64,000 bases of DNA from Venatoribacter pacificus (lineage in GTDB: Bacteria; Pseudomonadota; Gammaproteobacteria; Pseudomonadales; Oceanobacteraceae), in contig NZ_JAOANI010000028.1 of assembly GCF_025318105.1 (NCBI RefSeq), forward strand, positions 248,001 through 312,000, written 5' to 3'. The notes under the pieces were generated by a model. It worked only from the letters and a program-made list of their open reading frames with translations. It had not been told where the DNA came from and did no database searches. Shown here piece by piece: positions 17,756 to 26,144 of the stretch. The position numbers and the translations under genes are program-made. Position 1 is the first letter of the stretch. Every line of letters begins with the position of its first letter.

Positions 17756-18631
17756 TTAATGATTACGGAAGGGGAAATGCTGGCGGGTAAGAAAACGGCC
17801 AAATTCGGTAATCTGCTGGGTTGAGCGGTTGTTCATCAGATTCAGCAGAACGCGGTTCACCTTGCGGCTGTCTTTGCGGGCCACCAGAAAGACCAGGTCG
17901 CTGCGTCGCCATTCAAACTCGGCCAGCGCTACCGGTAAGTCAGCACGGCTGAGCAGATCATGCATGACATAAGCGCTGTCACGCTGCATCAACAGCAGCC
18001 AGTAATCGTTACGCAGACGGTCCAGAACCTTATTATTGAGGCTCTCGACACTGATTAACGCCTGAATAGAAGCATCTCGTTGTTTTTGTTGCGCATACAG
18101 CAACGTTGCAGCAAACAGGCGTGGTTCTTCCTTGTTCACCCAATAATATCGGCCATCCCATTCGCGGTAGACCACCCGATGTGGTTTGGCGGCATCGGGG
18201 AAAACGGTATGCAGTGCCTGATCAAAATCATCGGCGCTTTCCGGCACGATATCGGCGCAATTGTTTTCTGCATAGGAATACAGGTTGGGCCAGTCCTGTT
18301 CCTGATGACTGAACTCCACGCCTTCAATCGCGGTTATCGACAGCGGCCGTTTGTATTCTTTTTCGATCAGCAGTTTTTCCATCAGATCAATCAGCGGTTG
18401 CCAGTCTTTTCCGGCAGGTTGCAGTGATTCCCGCAGTGATTGCACAACGGCCTGCAGGCTCAGCCAGCGGTGGCTGAGAAAACTGTTGGGATTGATGGTG
18501 CCCAGGGGCGCCAGAGACAGTTCTTTTGCCGCCTGAGTGGCGTACCAGACCGGGAACAGACGCTGAATAAGATTATTGAAAAAGCTTTCAATATCGAGTG
18601 CGGGTGGCGTGGGCTTTCCTGAATTATCCAT
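17756..18631 (-). CDS. Hypothetical protein
   Basis: A 291-residue soluble protein I do not recognise. It is rich in aromatic and charged residues (VVYREWDGRYYWVNKEEPRLFAA is spread over ~175-200), mostly helical, with no signal peptide. The open frame extends far upstream to 18994, but that part is cysteine/serine-rich, lies across the divergent gene and is not protein-like. The ATG at 18631 (MDNSGKP) is therefore chosen, although its ribosome-binding site is weak. The divergent gene at 18711 shares the 79-base spacer. Confidence 0.8.
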   Translation of the reverse strand: MDNSGKPTPPALDIESFFNNLIQRLFPVWYATQAAKELSLAPLGTINPNSFLSHRWLSLQAVVQSLRESLQPAGKDWQPLIDLMEKLLIEKEYKRPLSITAIEGVEFSHQEQDWPNLYSYAENNCADIVPESADDFDQALHTVFPDAAKPHRVVYREWDGRYYWVNKEEPRLFAATLLYAQQKQRDASIQALISVESLNNKVLDRLRNDYWLLLMQRDSAYVMHDLLSRADLPVALAEFEWRRSDLVFLVARKDSRKVNRVLLNLMNNRSTQQITEFGRFLTRQHFPFRNH

Positions 18632-18710
18632 GGGTCTGGCATCGTCCTGCTTAAGTACGTCTATGCTGAATGAAAGTAATACAAGTAAAGCATGAATGGG
18701 AGATATGGCT

Positions 18711-19097
18711 ATGTCCGCCGAACCCTCTGCACCATCGCCTTTGCAGGTTCTGGCCCGCGTAAACCGTGCGCTGAAAGATGCGGGGCTGACCGATAACCGG
18801 GCACAGCGTGAGCCGTTGCCATTATTTAATGAACTGTTGCGGGACTGGTTTGTGTGCCAGGACCTGAATGAACAGCAGCTGGAGTGGAACGTTGCTTTGC
18901 CGCTGTTGCTGCAGACGATAACCGCCATGGAATTGTCGGAGTCTGTGCGGGCGGTTTTTGAAGAAACGCTGCAATTGTGTCGTGCACACGGCACATTGAG
19001 TATCTGGACGCGGCGCGAGCTGGAAAGTCGTTTCCGCTCGTTGTTGGCGGATATTGAACAAGAAAGCCAGCGTCTGCAGGTACCGTCCGGCTATTGA
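18711..19097 (+). CDS. Hypothetical protein
   Basis: A 128-residue mostly helical cytosolic protein without recognised motifs (RVNRALKDAGL, LPLFNELLRDWF, ESRFRSLLADIEQE). GGAG lies eight bases ahead of the ATG at 18711, favouring it over two upstream ATGs. It is transcribed divergently from the unknown gene ending at 18631; the pair may be functionally linked, but nothing in the sequence proves it. Confidence 0.72.
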   Translation: MSAEPSAPSPLQVLARVNRALKDAGLTDNRAQREPLPLFNELLRDWFVCQDLNEQQLEWNVALPLLLQTITAMELSESVRAVFEETLQLCRAHGTLSIWTRRELESRFRSLLADIEQESQRLQVPSGY

Positions 19098-19196
19098 TGC
19101 CGCTGCCTTTGCGGTTTTCTGGTGGTGTTATTGTTGTTGCCCTGTCGTGCCCCGGCATAAACGATTGCGTATAATCGCTGTTTTTGCGGAGGCTTT

Positions 19197-19649
19197 ATGT
19201 CTGTTATTTATCTTGCCGTCGGCAGTGTGACGGGGACGGCACGGATTGTTGCCCAAGCGGTACAGCAGCAACTGGAACACGCTGGCCACCAGGTTGTTCT
19301 GGATGAGAATCCCAGTGTTGGGGCCTTAAACGACAGTCAGTGCGATGCCGTACTGATTTGCACTTCAACCACCGGTCGCGGTGATTTACCGGCCAACATT
19401 ATTCCTTTCTATGCTGAGCTTGAGCAGCAATTTCCATTGCAGAATGGCAAACCTTTCGGCGTTATCAGCCTTGGGGACAGCTCATATGATGCAACCTTTT
19501 GTGGTGCCGGTGCGTTGTTTGAAGACCGTTTCTTCGAATTACAGGGCAGTGCGCCTGTGCCGCGGGTCACCATTGACGCGACCGAGACGGTCACGCCGGA
19601 TGAAGATGCTTTGTTCTGGCTGAAGGAGTGGATGGAGAAAGCTCTCTGA
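19197..19649 (+). CDS. Flavodoxin-like protein (MioC type)
   Basis: A 150-residue FMN-binding flavodoxin fold. The phosphate loop is the N-terminal VGSVTGTARIVAQ, the segment CTSTTGRGDLPANI flanks the isoalloxazine, and GDSSYDATFCGAG completes the site. MioC-like proteins carry single electrons in the cytosol and have been tied to biotin synthesis in E. coli; the partner here is unknown. It is a single gene facing the DUF481 gene. Confidence 0.88.
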   Translation: MSVIYLAVGSVTGTARIVAQAVQQQLEHAGHQVVLDENPSVGALNDSQCDAVLICTSTTGRGDLPANIIPFYAELEQQFPLQNGKPFGVISLGDSSYDATFCGAGALFEDRFFELQGSAPVPRVTIDATETVTPDEDALFWLKEWMEKAL

Positions 19650-19679
19650 CACTGACGCGCCCAGAGAGTGGAAGGATAA

Positions 19680-20426
19680 TCAGAAACGCACCACCAGTTT
19701 CAGTTGCGTCTGGTGGTTGTGGTACTCGGTGCCTTCCGGTGGGCGTGTATCCCAACGGCTCTGCCATTGCCACTTAATATCGGTATGCGTACCCAGTGGT
19801 AACGTCAGTGCCAGCTGCCATAAGGCGCGCTGGTCTGACGGTTCGTCGACCGATGGCTGAAAATACAGAGTACTTTGCAATTTGCTGTAGGCCAGTCGCC
19901 ATTGAATATGAGTGTATAAACTCAGGCGGGTCAGCTGGCTGCTGTTGTCTTCATCCAGTACACGCTCGCGTACTTCTTCGTGAAAAAAACCCAATCCCTG
20001 ATACAAGCGGGTTTGTTCGTCAAATGCATGCTGGTAGCGCATACCGGCACCGACCAGGGCGCGGTGTGCCAGTGCCGCAAACGGATCGCGTTCGTATTGT
20101 GCATAGAACTCTTCTGACCAGATCTCGCGACGGTTAAGCACTAACCGGCTGTGAATAAAGGTGTCATCGTCGGTGCGCTCGCCATTGCTGGATTCGTAGC
20201 TGCGACTGCCCCAGGTAAAAAAGCGCTTGTTGTCATCCTGCCAGTTGCCGTTAAGTCCGAGATTCCATTTCCGCTTTTCATTATTGCCTGACTCTGCGTC
20301 AAAGCCGACTTCTGCTTTGCCGGACCAGCCCAACTGGTCGTCAGCGGCGCGTTTTTCTTCAACGTTGGTAATTGCCTGAGCGGTGAAGCTGAGCAGGCTG
20401 AAAGCAGCGAGCAGCGTGAAGCGCAT
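19680..20426 (-). CDS. DUF481 outer-membrane beta-barrel protein
   Basis: A 248-residue exported protein. A signal peptide (MRFTLLAAFSLLSFTAQA) precedes alternating amphipathic strands with aromatic girdles (FFTWGSRSYES, YAQYERDPF) and a C-terminal phenylalanine (LKLVVRF), as in barrels inserted by BAM. The DUF481 assignment rests on overall pattern (GWSGKAEVGFDAESGN). The function of the family is unclear. GGAG lies six bases before the ATG. Confidence 0.85.
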   Translation of the reverse strand: MRFTLLAAFSLLSFTAQAITNVEEKRAADDQLGWSGKAEVGFDAESGNNEKRKWNLGLNGNWQDDNKRFFTWGSRSYESSNGERTDDDTFIHSRLVLNRREIWSEEFYAQYERDPFAALAHRALVGAGMRYQHAFDEQTRLYQGLGFFHEEVRERVLDEDNSSQLTRLSLYTHIQWRLAYSKLQSTLYFQPSVDEPSDQRALWQLALTLPLGTHTDIKWQWQSRWDTRPPEGTEYHNHQTQLKLVVRF

Positions 20427-20536
20427 GTCGGACTCCGTTAGTAAAAAAGTCGGACATTATAGGGAACTAATTCCCGGGCTGCATGCTGTGTGATGGACGG
20501 GATAACGGCTAATGACTGCGGCGCCATGCTACTGGG

Positions 20537-21016
20537 CTACTGGGCCATGCGTGCCGATGCCAGATTCTGGATAAGGGTATGCAAACGGTTGATTTGCTGG
20601 CGTTCTGAGTAGGCGGTACCGCGTTCGCCGAACTGCTGCCGTGCCTCATCAAGAATCGCGACGGTATCGAGCGCAGTTTCATCATCCAGTTCAGCCCGTG
20701 CCGTGTTGATCAGAGCAAAGGCATTGAGATCACGACCACCAATTAAGCCGTATTGTTGTAAACGGCTTTGAAAATCGCTTACGTCACCGGCCGCTAATGA
20801 ACGCACATCGAAGTCACTGGCGACAGCGCTGACCATTAATGCCCGTTGCGATGGCGAGTACGGGTCGTTCTCGGAGCCGGTATCGGTTTTGCCTGGAGAC
20901 GCGGCAGAAACCGCTGCAGTGGCTCCGATCTGGCTGCCCGGTACAGCATCTGCCGGATGTTGTTCCGGCATCATGGGCGCTTGTTGTTGCAGATAGCTGG
21001 TCAGGGCGTTGAGCAT
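20537..21016 (-). CDS. Hypothetical protein
   Basis: A 159-residue protein with no signal peptide. An alanine/proline-rich N-terminal third (~1-50) leads to a helical C-terminal region (SPSQRALMVSAVASDFDVRS, QSRLQQYGLIGGRDLNAFAL). I do not recognise the family. Its ribosome-binding site GGAGAA lies inside a 7-bp hairpin, suggesting translational control. It is on the same strand as, and 117 bases downstream of, the envelope protein gene at 21134. Confidence 0.72.
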   Translation of the reverse strand: MLNALTSYLQQQAPMMPEQHPADAVPGSQIGATAAVSAASPGKTDTGSENDPYSPSQRALMVSAVASDFDVRSLAAGDVSDFQSRLQQYGLIGGRDLNAFALINTARAELDDETALDTVAILDEARQQFGERGTAYSERQQINRLHTLIQNLASARMAQ

Positions 21017-21024
21017 AAATCATA

Positions 21025-21046
21025 TTCTCCGGCGTTAAGCGGAGAA
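21025..21046 (-). promoter_or_regulatory. Hairpin covering the ribosome-binding site
   Basis: On the minus strand TTCTCCG (21040-21046) pairs with CGGAGAA (21025-21031) across an 8-base loop. The 3' arm contains the GGAG element eight to ten bases before the ATG at 21016, so folding would mask it. Confidence 0.5.
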
Positions 21047-21133
21047 TGCAGAAGCTGTGCCAGCGCTCAGGCGGATAAGGGATAAATCAGGCCCCGCCAG
21101 TATTGGCGCGGCCTGGGGTCGTGCGGCAGATCA

Positions 21134-21844
21134 TCAGAAGTGGTAAGTAGCGCTCAGCACGGGCCCGAAAGCGGCAACCTGCCAGTAGGCGGTGTCAGAC
21201 TTTGCCGCTGCCGCCTCAAGGTTGCCATTGCGGTATTGTTCGCGGGCTTCGGTCATGGTTTGCGGCGCGGTGTAAATTTTTACTTCGGAGGCGATCATAC
21301 CACTGGCAAACGTCATCCAGCCGTCCGCAGGGCGCTTGTCATCATAAGCAACGGCCAGACCGGCAAGGCCATTTACCAGACCAGCCAGCACATGGTTCAA
21401 CAGACTGCGTTCGTATATCTCACGCTCGGCTGCCGTGTTCAGCCATTGCTCGGCCTGTGCCAGCTTTGCCTGGCGGGCATTGTTGTCGGTTGTTGGCATG
21501 GCCGCCAGATCATCGGCAAAATTATGGGTTTCCATCGGATTAAGCAGCATATCGGCTGCGCCCAGGAAGCTGGTGGTAAAACCGACAACACGGTCATACT
21601 TATTGTGCTCACCGTCGGTTTGCGTATAGGCAATGCCATTCACAGCAGTGAATCCGGCAAATAAACCGAACCAGCCGTTTTGCCAGAGACGGGAATGGTC
21701 GGCGCTGTTATCAAACTGCTGTTGCAGGAAGCGGAGTTTACTTTGCTCGTCCGCCTGAACAGTGGCAGTGCAGCCCAGCATCAGCAGTAACAGAAGCGCA
21801 AAACGATGGAAGAAAAAAGGCCGGAAGTGGTCGTGGCTCAACAT
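21134..21844 (-). CDS. Hypothetical exported membrane protein
   Basis: A 236-residue protein with an N-terminal signal or anchor (FALLLLLMLGCTATVQA). Two to three moderately hydrophobic glycine-rich segments follow (GWFGLFAGFTAVNG, VLAGLVNGLAGLAVAY, MTFASGMIASEVKIY), and the end is aromatic (LSATYHF). The terminal F and the pattern suggest an outer-membrane or envelope protein, but no family is recognised. AGGA lies seven bases before the ATG. It is divergent from the tetR-type gene and shares a spacer with a strong dyad, so it is a likely target of that regulator. Confidence 0.75.
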   Translation of the reverse strand: MLSHDHFRPFFFHRFALLLLLMLGCTATVQADEQSKLRFLQQQFDNSADHSRLWQNGWFGLFAGFTAVNGIAYTQTDGEHNKYDRVVGFTTSFLGAADMLLNPMETHNFADDLAAMPTTDNNARQAKLAQAEQWLNTAAEREIYERSLLNHVLAGLVNGLAGLAVAYDDKRPADGWMTFASGMIASEVKIYTAPQTMTEAREQYRNGNLEAAAAKSDTAYWQVAAFGPVLSATYHF

Positions 21845-21932
21845 ACTGAAATCCTGTGATTGTTATTTTTAAGCCTATGAAACCTAAAAATAGTACGTAA
21901 GTACAGGTTTTTGAGCGGATAATTCTGCCATT

Positions 21933-21966
21933 CTAAAGTATGAAATGTGCACAAGTGGTACTTTAG
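21933..21966. promoter_or_regulatory. Candidate TetR-family operator
   Basis: CTAAAGTA (21933-21940) and TACTTTAG (21959-21966) are perfect inverted arms. A second palindrome, TGTGCACA (21946-21953), has exactly the same centre. The site lies between the divergent genes at 21844 and 22047, a typical location for TetR-family autoregulation and control of a neighbour. Confidence 0.65.
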
Positions 21967-22046
21967 TGCGCATATTTGCCATTTTTCTTTCGTCGGACAA
22001 TCCGCATAATAATGGCGATATCTGTGAAACATTCGGAGAGACGAAC

Positions 22047-22757
22047 ATGGCATTGGTTGCTGAAACAGCAATAAACAAAAGCAAACCCTTGCAGTACCAG
22101 GGCCGGAAAGCCAGCCGGGCCAAAAGTGAGCAGCGTCGCCGGATCATTCTGGAAGCAGCATTACGTATTGTGATCAGTGAAGGCGTGCGCGGCATCCGTC
22201 ACCGTGCGGTTGCCAAAGAAGCCGGAGTACCCCTGGCGGCAACCACGTATTACTTTAAAGACATTCAGGAACTGATCATCGATACCTTCACCCTGTATAC
22301 GGAGAAGGCGTTAGAAGTGGTTAACGAGTTTACCCATCAGTTTTATCAGCCCATGGCCAGTATGGCTGGTATGGATCTCAGCAGCGCGGAAGGGCAGAAA
22401 GCACTGCTGGATTTTATGGTTGAGCAGCTCACAATTTATATGAATGAGCAGATTATCAGTCAGCGTGACATGTTGATTGCTGAGCAGGCATTCCGCTACG
22501 AAGCCATTGTTAATGACAGCATCCGTAAGCTGGCTCAGATGCACCGTAAGGCGTTGTTTGATAAAGCCGCCGAGTTTTTCGGTAACGTCACCAATTCGGC
22601 AGAACCGGAAGCCGATGCAGAAATTCTGCTGGGTTTGTTCCATTCTCTGGAATACAGCGCATTGCTGAAAAATGAAGAGGAACTGAATTTAACGGAGGTG
22701 TCGGTTGTTCTGCGCCGACACCTGTCCCTGTTGCTGCCGGGTCTGCTGGCAGGCTGA
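22047..22757 (+). CDS. TetR/AcrR family transcriptional regulator
   Basis: A 236-residue regulator. A basic N-terminal extension precedes the TetR helix-turn-helix domain at ~28-80 (RRRIILEAALRIVISEGVRG, RAVAKEAGVPLAATTYYFKD). The C-terminal ligand/dimer domain is helical and of unknown specificity. The ATG at 22047 is chosen because GGAGAG lies six bases upstream; the frame is open further but non-coding in character. It is likely to repress the divergent envelope-protein gene and itself through the dyad at 21933-21966. Confidence 0.93.
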   Translation: MALVAETAINKSKPLQYQGRKASRAKSEQRRRIILEAALRIVISEGVRGIRHRAVAKEAGVPLAATTYYFKDIQELIIDTFTLYTEKALEVVNEFTHQFYQPMASMAGMDLSSAEGQKALLDFMVEQLTIYMNEQIISQRDMLIAEQAFRYEAIVNDSIRKLAQMHRKALFDKAAEFFGNVTNSAEPEADAEILLGLFHSLEYSALLKNEEELNLTEVSVVLRRHLSLLLPGLLAG

Positions 22758-22765
22758 AGGTTGCT

Positions 22766-22794
22766 GCGCTTTGTCCCGCCATGGGGCAAAGCGC
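22766..22794. terminator. Strong hairpin between convergent genes
   Basis: GCGCTTTGTCCC (22766-22777) pairs with GGGGCAAAGCGC (22783-22794) with one G-U pair and a 5-base loop. It lacks a T-run, so it may be a weak or Rho-assisted terminator for the tetR-type gene and the convergent zinc-ribbon gene. Confidence 0.5.
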
Positions 22795-22796
22795 TG

Positions 22797-23048
22797 TCAG
22801 AGGGCGAAGTGGTAGCCGGCCTGAGCCAATAGCATGCGCATCAGGCGCATTTCTGTGGCGCTGAAGGTACGCACATGGCTGCAATGCTCACACAGAATTC
22901 CGTGTTTGCTTTTCAGCGTTTCAATACTGACGTCGGTGTCCTGCCGGCAATGATCGCAGCTGATCGGAATCATCACTTTTTCAGACAAAATCGTGCTGAT
23001 TTCGCCGTACTGGATCTCTGCTTGTTTAACAGGCAGCGCTTGGCTCAT
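22797..23048 (-). CDS. Small zinc-ribbon-like hypothetical protein
   Basis: An 83-residue protein with two CxxC pairs (CDHC and CEHC, 20 residues apart) that should form a zinc ribbon. The rest is helical (SATEMRLMRMLLAQAGYHF). The ATG at 23048 is preceded by AGGGG at good spacing, better than an upstream TTG. The function is unknown; the fold suggests nucleic-acid or protein binding. The 264-base gap upstream (23049-23312) contains no convincing gene. Confidence 0.75.
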   Translation of the reverse strand: MSQALPVKQAEIQYGEISTILSEKVMIPISCDHCRQDTDVSIETLKSKHGILCEHCSHVRTFSATEMRLMRMLLAQAGYHFAL

Positions 23049-23312
23049 AGGGTTCCCCTGTTCGTTCAAACTGTTTGTCTTAACAACTGTTCTTCAGATT
23101 AGCAGCTCGTTGTCTCATGCTTGTGTCGTATCAGGGAATTATGGTGAGCATTCGTAAGCCGATTGTGCATCACCAGCGGGCTATCGGATTACAGTGTAGT
23201 GCGGCTGTAACATAAACGCACAATTCACCGTGCTGGCGGCTCTGAATCGTATAACTCTATGATTCTTTAGATGAATTACTCCGGCACACAACGATGGCTG
23301 GTGATGGGAAAG

Positions 23313-24428
23313 CTACTCCTGAGCCTTCTTTTGTAACATTTCTGTTACAAAAGTGCCAACAGCGAGGGAAGCGGTCAGACCCGGACTTTCCATTCCGAAC
23401 AAATGCACCGCTGGCGGGCTGTCACTGGGGCGGTGAATAATAAAGTCTGCGGCGGTCTCATGCTTTGTATGCAATTTGGGCCGGATACCGGCGTAATCAG
23501 GCTGTAATTGCTGTGTTTTCAGGCCAGGAAAATAACGCTTAATGGCGCTGGCAAAAACGGCTGCCAGCGCCGGATCCACCCGATAATCCAGCGTGCTAGC
23601 GGCTGGCAGATAGTCGGTATCGGGCCCGAAACGTACCTGACCGCCAAGGTCGAGGGTGGCGTGAATGCCCAGTCCTGCCAGATTTTTCTCCGGTAGCGGG
23701 TAAATCAGATGACGGAAGGGGCTTTTTCCCTGGTAGCTGAAGTAATGCCCGCGACAGAGGTGAAGGTCTGGAATCTGATTCTCTTCAACGCCCAGTGCCC
23801 GTGCCATTGTCTGGGCCTGTAATCCGGCGGCATTAATCAGTGCCGAGCAGTGAATATGGGTTGTTCCATCCGCGCTGCTGACCGCTACTTGCCAGCCATC
23901 GTCACGCTCGCTGGCAGAAAGAACCTGTGAGTGTTTGAGCAATAATGCGCCGCGTTGTTCGGCCTGCTGCGCCAGGCGCTCCATATAACAATGGCTGTCA
24001 ATGATGCCGGTGCCGGGTGAAAACAGCGCAGCATAGGCGCTGACTTCAGGCTCGATATTCCGCAATTGTTGTTGATCCAGCCATTGCAATGGAATGCCTA
24101 AGCGTTGTCCTTTATTCAGCAGGCGCTGTAATTCTTCCGTTCCGCTTTCAGCGGCGACAATCAGTTTACCGGTGGCCTGATGCGGTACATCAAACTCCTG
24201 GCAAAATTGGTACAAACGCTGTTTGCCACTGATACACAGGCGCTCTTTCAGCGATCCGGGTGTGTAGTAGAGTCCGGCGTGAATGACTTCACTGTTACGG
24301 CTGCTGGTTTCTGCGCCAAAGTGTGCGTTTTTTTCCAGCAACAGTACGGAACCGTGCTGGCTGAGTTCATAAGCACAGGCAAGGCCAATGACGCCGCCGC
24401 CGATGATGCAGTAATCGAAGTCTGTCAT
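23313..24428 (-). CDS. FAD-dependent oxidoreductase, L-2-hydroxyglutarate oxidase (LhgO) family
   Basis: A 371-residue DAO-type flavoprotein. The N-terminal dinucleotide-binding motif is DYCIIGGGVIGLACAYELS. The FAD/substrate segment SSRNSEVIHAGLYY is diagnostic of L-2-hydroxyglutarate oxidase/dehydrogenase relatives, and LFGMESPGLTASLAVG closes the protein. Such enzymes oxidise L-2-hydroxyglutarate to 2-oxoglutarate and pass electrons to quinone or oxygen. The ATG at 24428 fits the normal N-terminus, though its ribosome-binding site is poor. It stands as a single gene. Confidence 0.9.
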   Translation of the reverse strand: MTDFDYCIIGGGVIGLACAYELSQHGSVLLLEKNAHFGAETSSRNSEVIHAGLYYTPGSLKERLCISGKQRLYQFCQEFDVPHQATGKLIVAAESGTEELQRLLNKGQRLGIPLQWLDQQQLRNIEPEVSAYAALFSPGTGIIDSHCYMERLAQQAEQRGALLLKHSQVLSASERDDGWQVAVSSADGTTHIHCSALINAAGLQAQTMARALGVEENQIPDLHLCRGHYFSYQGKSPFRHLIYPLPEKNLAGLGIHATLDLGGQVRFGPDTDYLPAASTLDYRVDPALAAVFASAIKRYFPGLKTQQLQPDYAGIRPKLHTKHETAADFIIHRPSDSPPAVHLFGMESPGLTASLAVGTFVTEMLQKKAQE

Positions 24429-24585
24429 AGGCTGAAAATCACCATGATGTGTCCGCGCCGGGCAGAGCACGGAATCTGAGGTCTGGCAGAATTGTAAAGG
24501 ATATCAGTGCGGAAGCAGACGCCTTTATAGGTGCGCAGGTCGTAAAAACGACCTGCGTATCGACGCCGGGAGGGGAGTAGCTACA

Positions 24586-25599
24586 TCAGCCCTCAGCTTT
24601 TTCGGCACACTCAAAATGGCTGGGATTGGCCCGGCAGCGCAGGCGGAACATCAGTTTCATCATGCGTGGGTCATAGACGTCGGCAGCGGTCAGCTCCAGA
24701 CGAATCTGGCGCAGCATCTCCTGATACTCATCCATCATTTTCGCTGGCAGGTCGATCCAGTAATGCTCAGGAATTCCGGCTTCGGCCACACGGATATGTT
24801 CCATGGCTTTGGTGAAATTGCGGAAAGCAAATTCACGGCTCTGCTGGGCAAATTGTGCTGGAAAGCGCTTGCTGTGTATCAGCAGCTGAAAGTTCATCTG
24901 CGCCATGCTGAAACGGTAGATACCCCCTTTTTCGCCCAATCCTTTGTACATTTCGAACGGCTGATAAGCGATGGCCGGAGCATAGGCAATATCGACATCG
25001 CCATTGTTAAAGCGCGGGGCAAACGTCGCAACGCTGGACGGCACCATCGTGGCGCCCACGTGTTCGACTACTCTGACCGAAGCTTTGTCGTAATCCAGAG
25101 TGGCGATACGCTTACCGGCCGCCGCTTCAACCGAATTAATGGCTTTATCGCGTACATAAATATACACCGCGCCACCGGGCATGATGCCGGCCACTTCATA
25201 GTCACCCTGCTGCATATATTTACTTGCCTGAGGTTTGGCCAGCATGCCGATCAAATCCTGCAGTTGCTGGTAGTCGCTGATACCACCGAGCGCTTCGATA
25301 CTGGCCGTGAAGGCGTTGTAAGGACGCACCCGGGTGCCGGTAACGCCCATGGCATCACAGTGTCCGGCATTAAAATCGGCCAGAACTACGGCTTCGTTGG
25401 TATAGGCTTTCAACTCAAGTTCAGTTCCCCAGGACAGGGCGCTGGTCTGATAATCGCGCATGGCATCAAAAATCGGCCCTTTGGCACCGACCGGATCGAA
25501 CACACAGAATGTACGTTTGACGATATCCGCATGGACTGAAGAAAGGCTGCACAGCAGGGCGGCCAACAGGAATACGCCGCGTGAGACGGTAGAAAACAT
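24586..25599 (-). CDS. Putative periplasmic solute-binding protein
   Basis: A 337-residue exported protein. A signal peptide (GVFLLAALLCSLSSVHA) leads to a periplasmic binding fold (RTFCVFDPVGAKGPIFDAM, AGHCDAMGVTGTRVRPYN). The C-terminal part is cysteine-containing (RLRCRANPSHFECAEKAEG). It resembles a conserved family of marine gammaproteobacteria annotated only as putative solute-binding protein, near TRAP or NMT1 receptors. No permease genes are adjacent, so transport is not established. Confidence 0.82.
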   Translation of the reverse strand: MFSTVSRGVFLLAALLCSLSSVHADIVKRTFCVFDPVGAKGPIFDAMRDYQTSALSWGTELELKAYTNEAVVLADFNAGHCDAMGVTGTRVRPYNAFTASIEALGGISDYQQLQDLIGMLAKPQASKYMQQGDYEVAGIMPGGAVYIYVRDKAINSVEAAAGKRIATLDYDKASVRVVEHVGATMVPSSVATFAPRFNNGDVDIAYAPAIAYQPFEMYKGLGEKGGIYRFSMAQMNFQLLIHSKRFPAQFAQQSREFAFRNFTKAMEHIRVAEAGIPEHYWIDLPAKMMDEYQEMLRQIRLELTAADVYDPRMMKLMFRLRCRANPSHFECAEKAEG

Positions 25600-25764
25600 A
25601 ATCAGGACCTTTGTTTATTATTATGCAGGTCATCTGCCCGCTCATCATAACCATCTGGGTTGCGGTAGCAAGTCAGGCGCAGGATCGGCTCGCGGGCTGG
25701 TGCAACAGCCCGGCTCTGAGTACCATACGCGCACTTTTGGCAGTACACCGGTAAGGTAGCGCGG

Positions 25765-25965
25765 ATGAATGCAGAGCTGTTTGAAACCTGGGCAATGAAT
25801 ATTGGCATTACGCTGCTGATCGGTTTTATGTTTTTTATTATTTATGATCTTGGTAAGCGTTCGAATGCCGGTAAATTCGGCATGATGATATTGTTGATCG
25901 GACTTGGGCTGGGAATGGTCGGTTTTATTATTAAGACGGTGCTGGTCGAAGTGCTCGATCTCTGA
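25765..25965 (+). CDS. DUF2788 small membrane protein
   Basis: A 66-residue protein with two membrane helices (NIGITLLIGFMFFIIYDLG and MMILLIGLGLGMVGFIIKTVL) joined by a basic loop (KRSNAGK). This is the DUF2788 pattern, a family of unknown function in Pseudomonas and its relatives. It is divergent from the solute-binding gene. Confidence 0.85.
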   Translation: MNAELFETWAMNIGITLLIGFMFFIIYDLGKRSNAGKFGMMILLIGLGLGMVGFIIKTVLVEVLDL

Positions 25966-26027
25966 AATTAAACTCGGGTGCTCTGGTTTTTTAATGACCT
26001 GGTGTGAGTTCCTGCTGTAATGCCCGC

Positions 26028-26127
26028 CTGGCGCTAGCGCCAGCCTTGTTGTTTGTCTATACCTTAAAGGTATAACGGATATTCCGTGCAGCTCTGCTAA
26101 CAGAGCTACGTGTTATCCGGCGATAAC
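26028..26127 (+). other. Leader with four consecutive palindromes
   Basis: Four perfect dyads stand in 100 bases: CTGGCGCTAGCGCCAG (26028-26043), TATACCTT-A-AAGGTATA (26058-26074), AGCTCTG-CTAA-CAGAGCT (26090-26107) and GTTATC-CGGC-GATAAC (26112-26127). The last ends 17 bases before the ATG at 26145. The first could terminate the DUF2788 transcript; the others may be operators or a structured leader. Confidence 0.6.
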
Positions 26128-26144
26128 AACAACAGGGAATGGTT

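Noticed and set aside
18632..18994. N-terminal extension of the unknown gene at 17756
   Set aside because: The added 121 residues are Ser/Cys/Arg-rich, lie across the divergent gene at 18711 and lack a start site; the ATG at 18631 is preferred.
23049..23312. Small frame near 23141 in the spacer between the zinc-ribbon and LhgO-like genes
   Set aside because: It has no ribosome-binding site and only 24 codons; nothing else supports a gene there.
24616..25539. Long plus-strand open frame (307 codons) opposite the solute-binding protein gene
   Set aside because: It is the antisense shadow of a gene with a signal peptide and a binding fold; its translation is histidine/glycine-rich with no motif and no ribosome-binding site.
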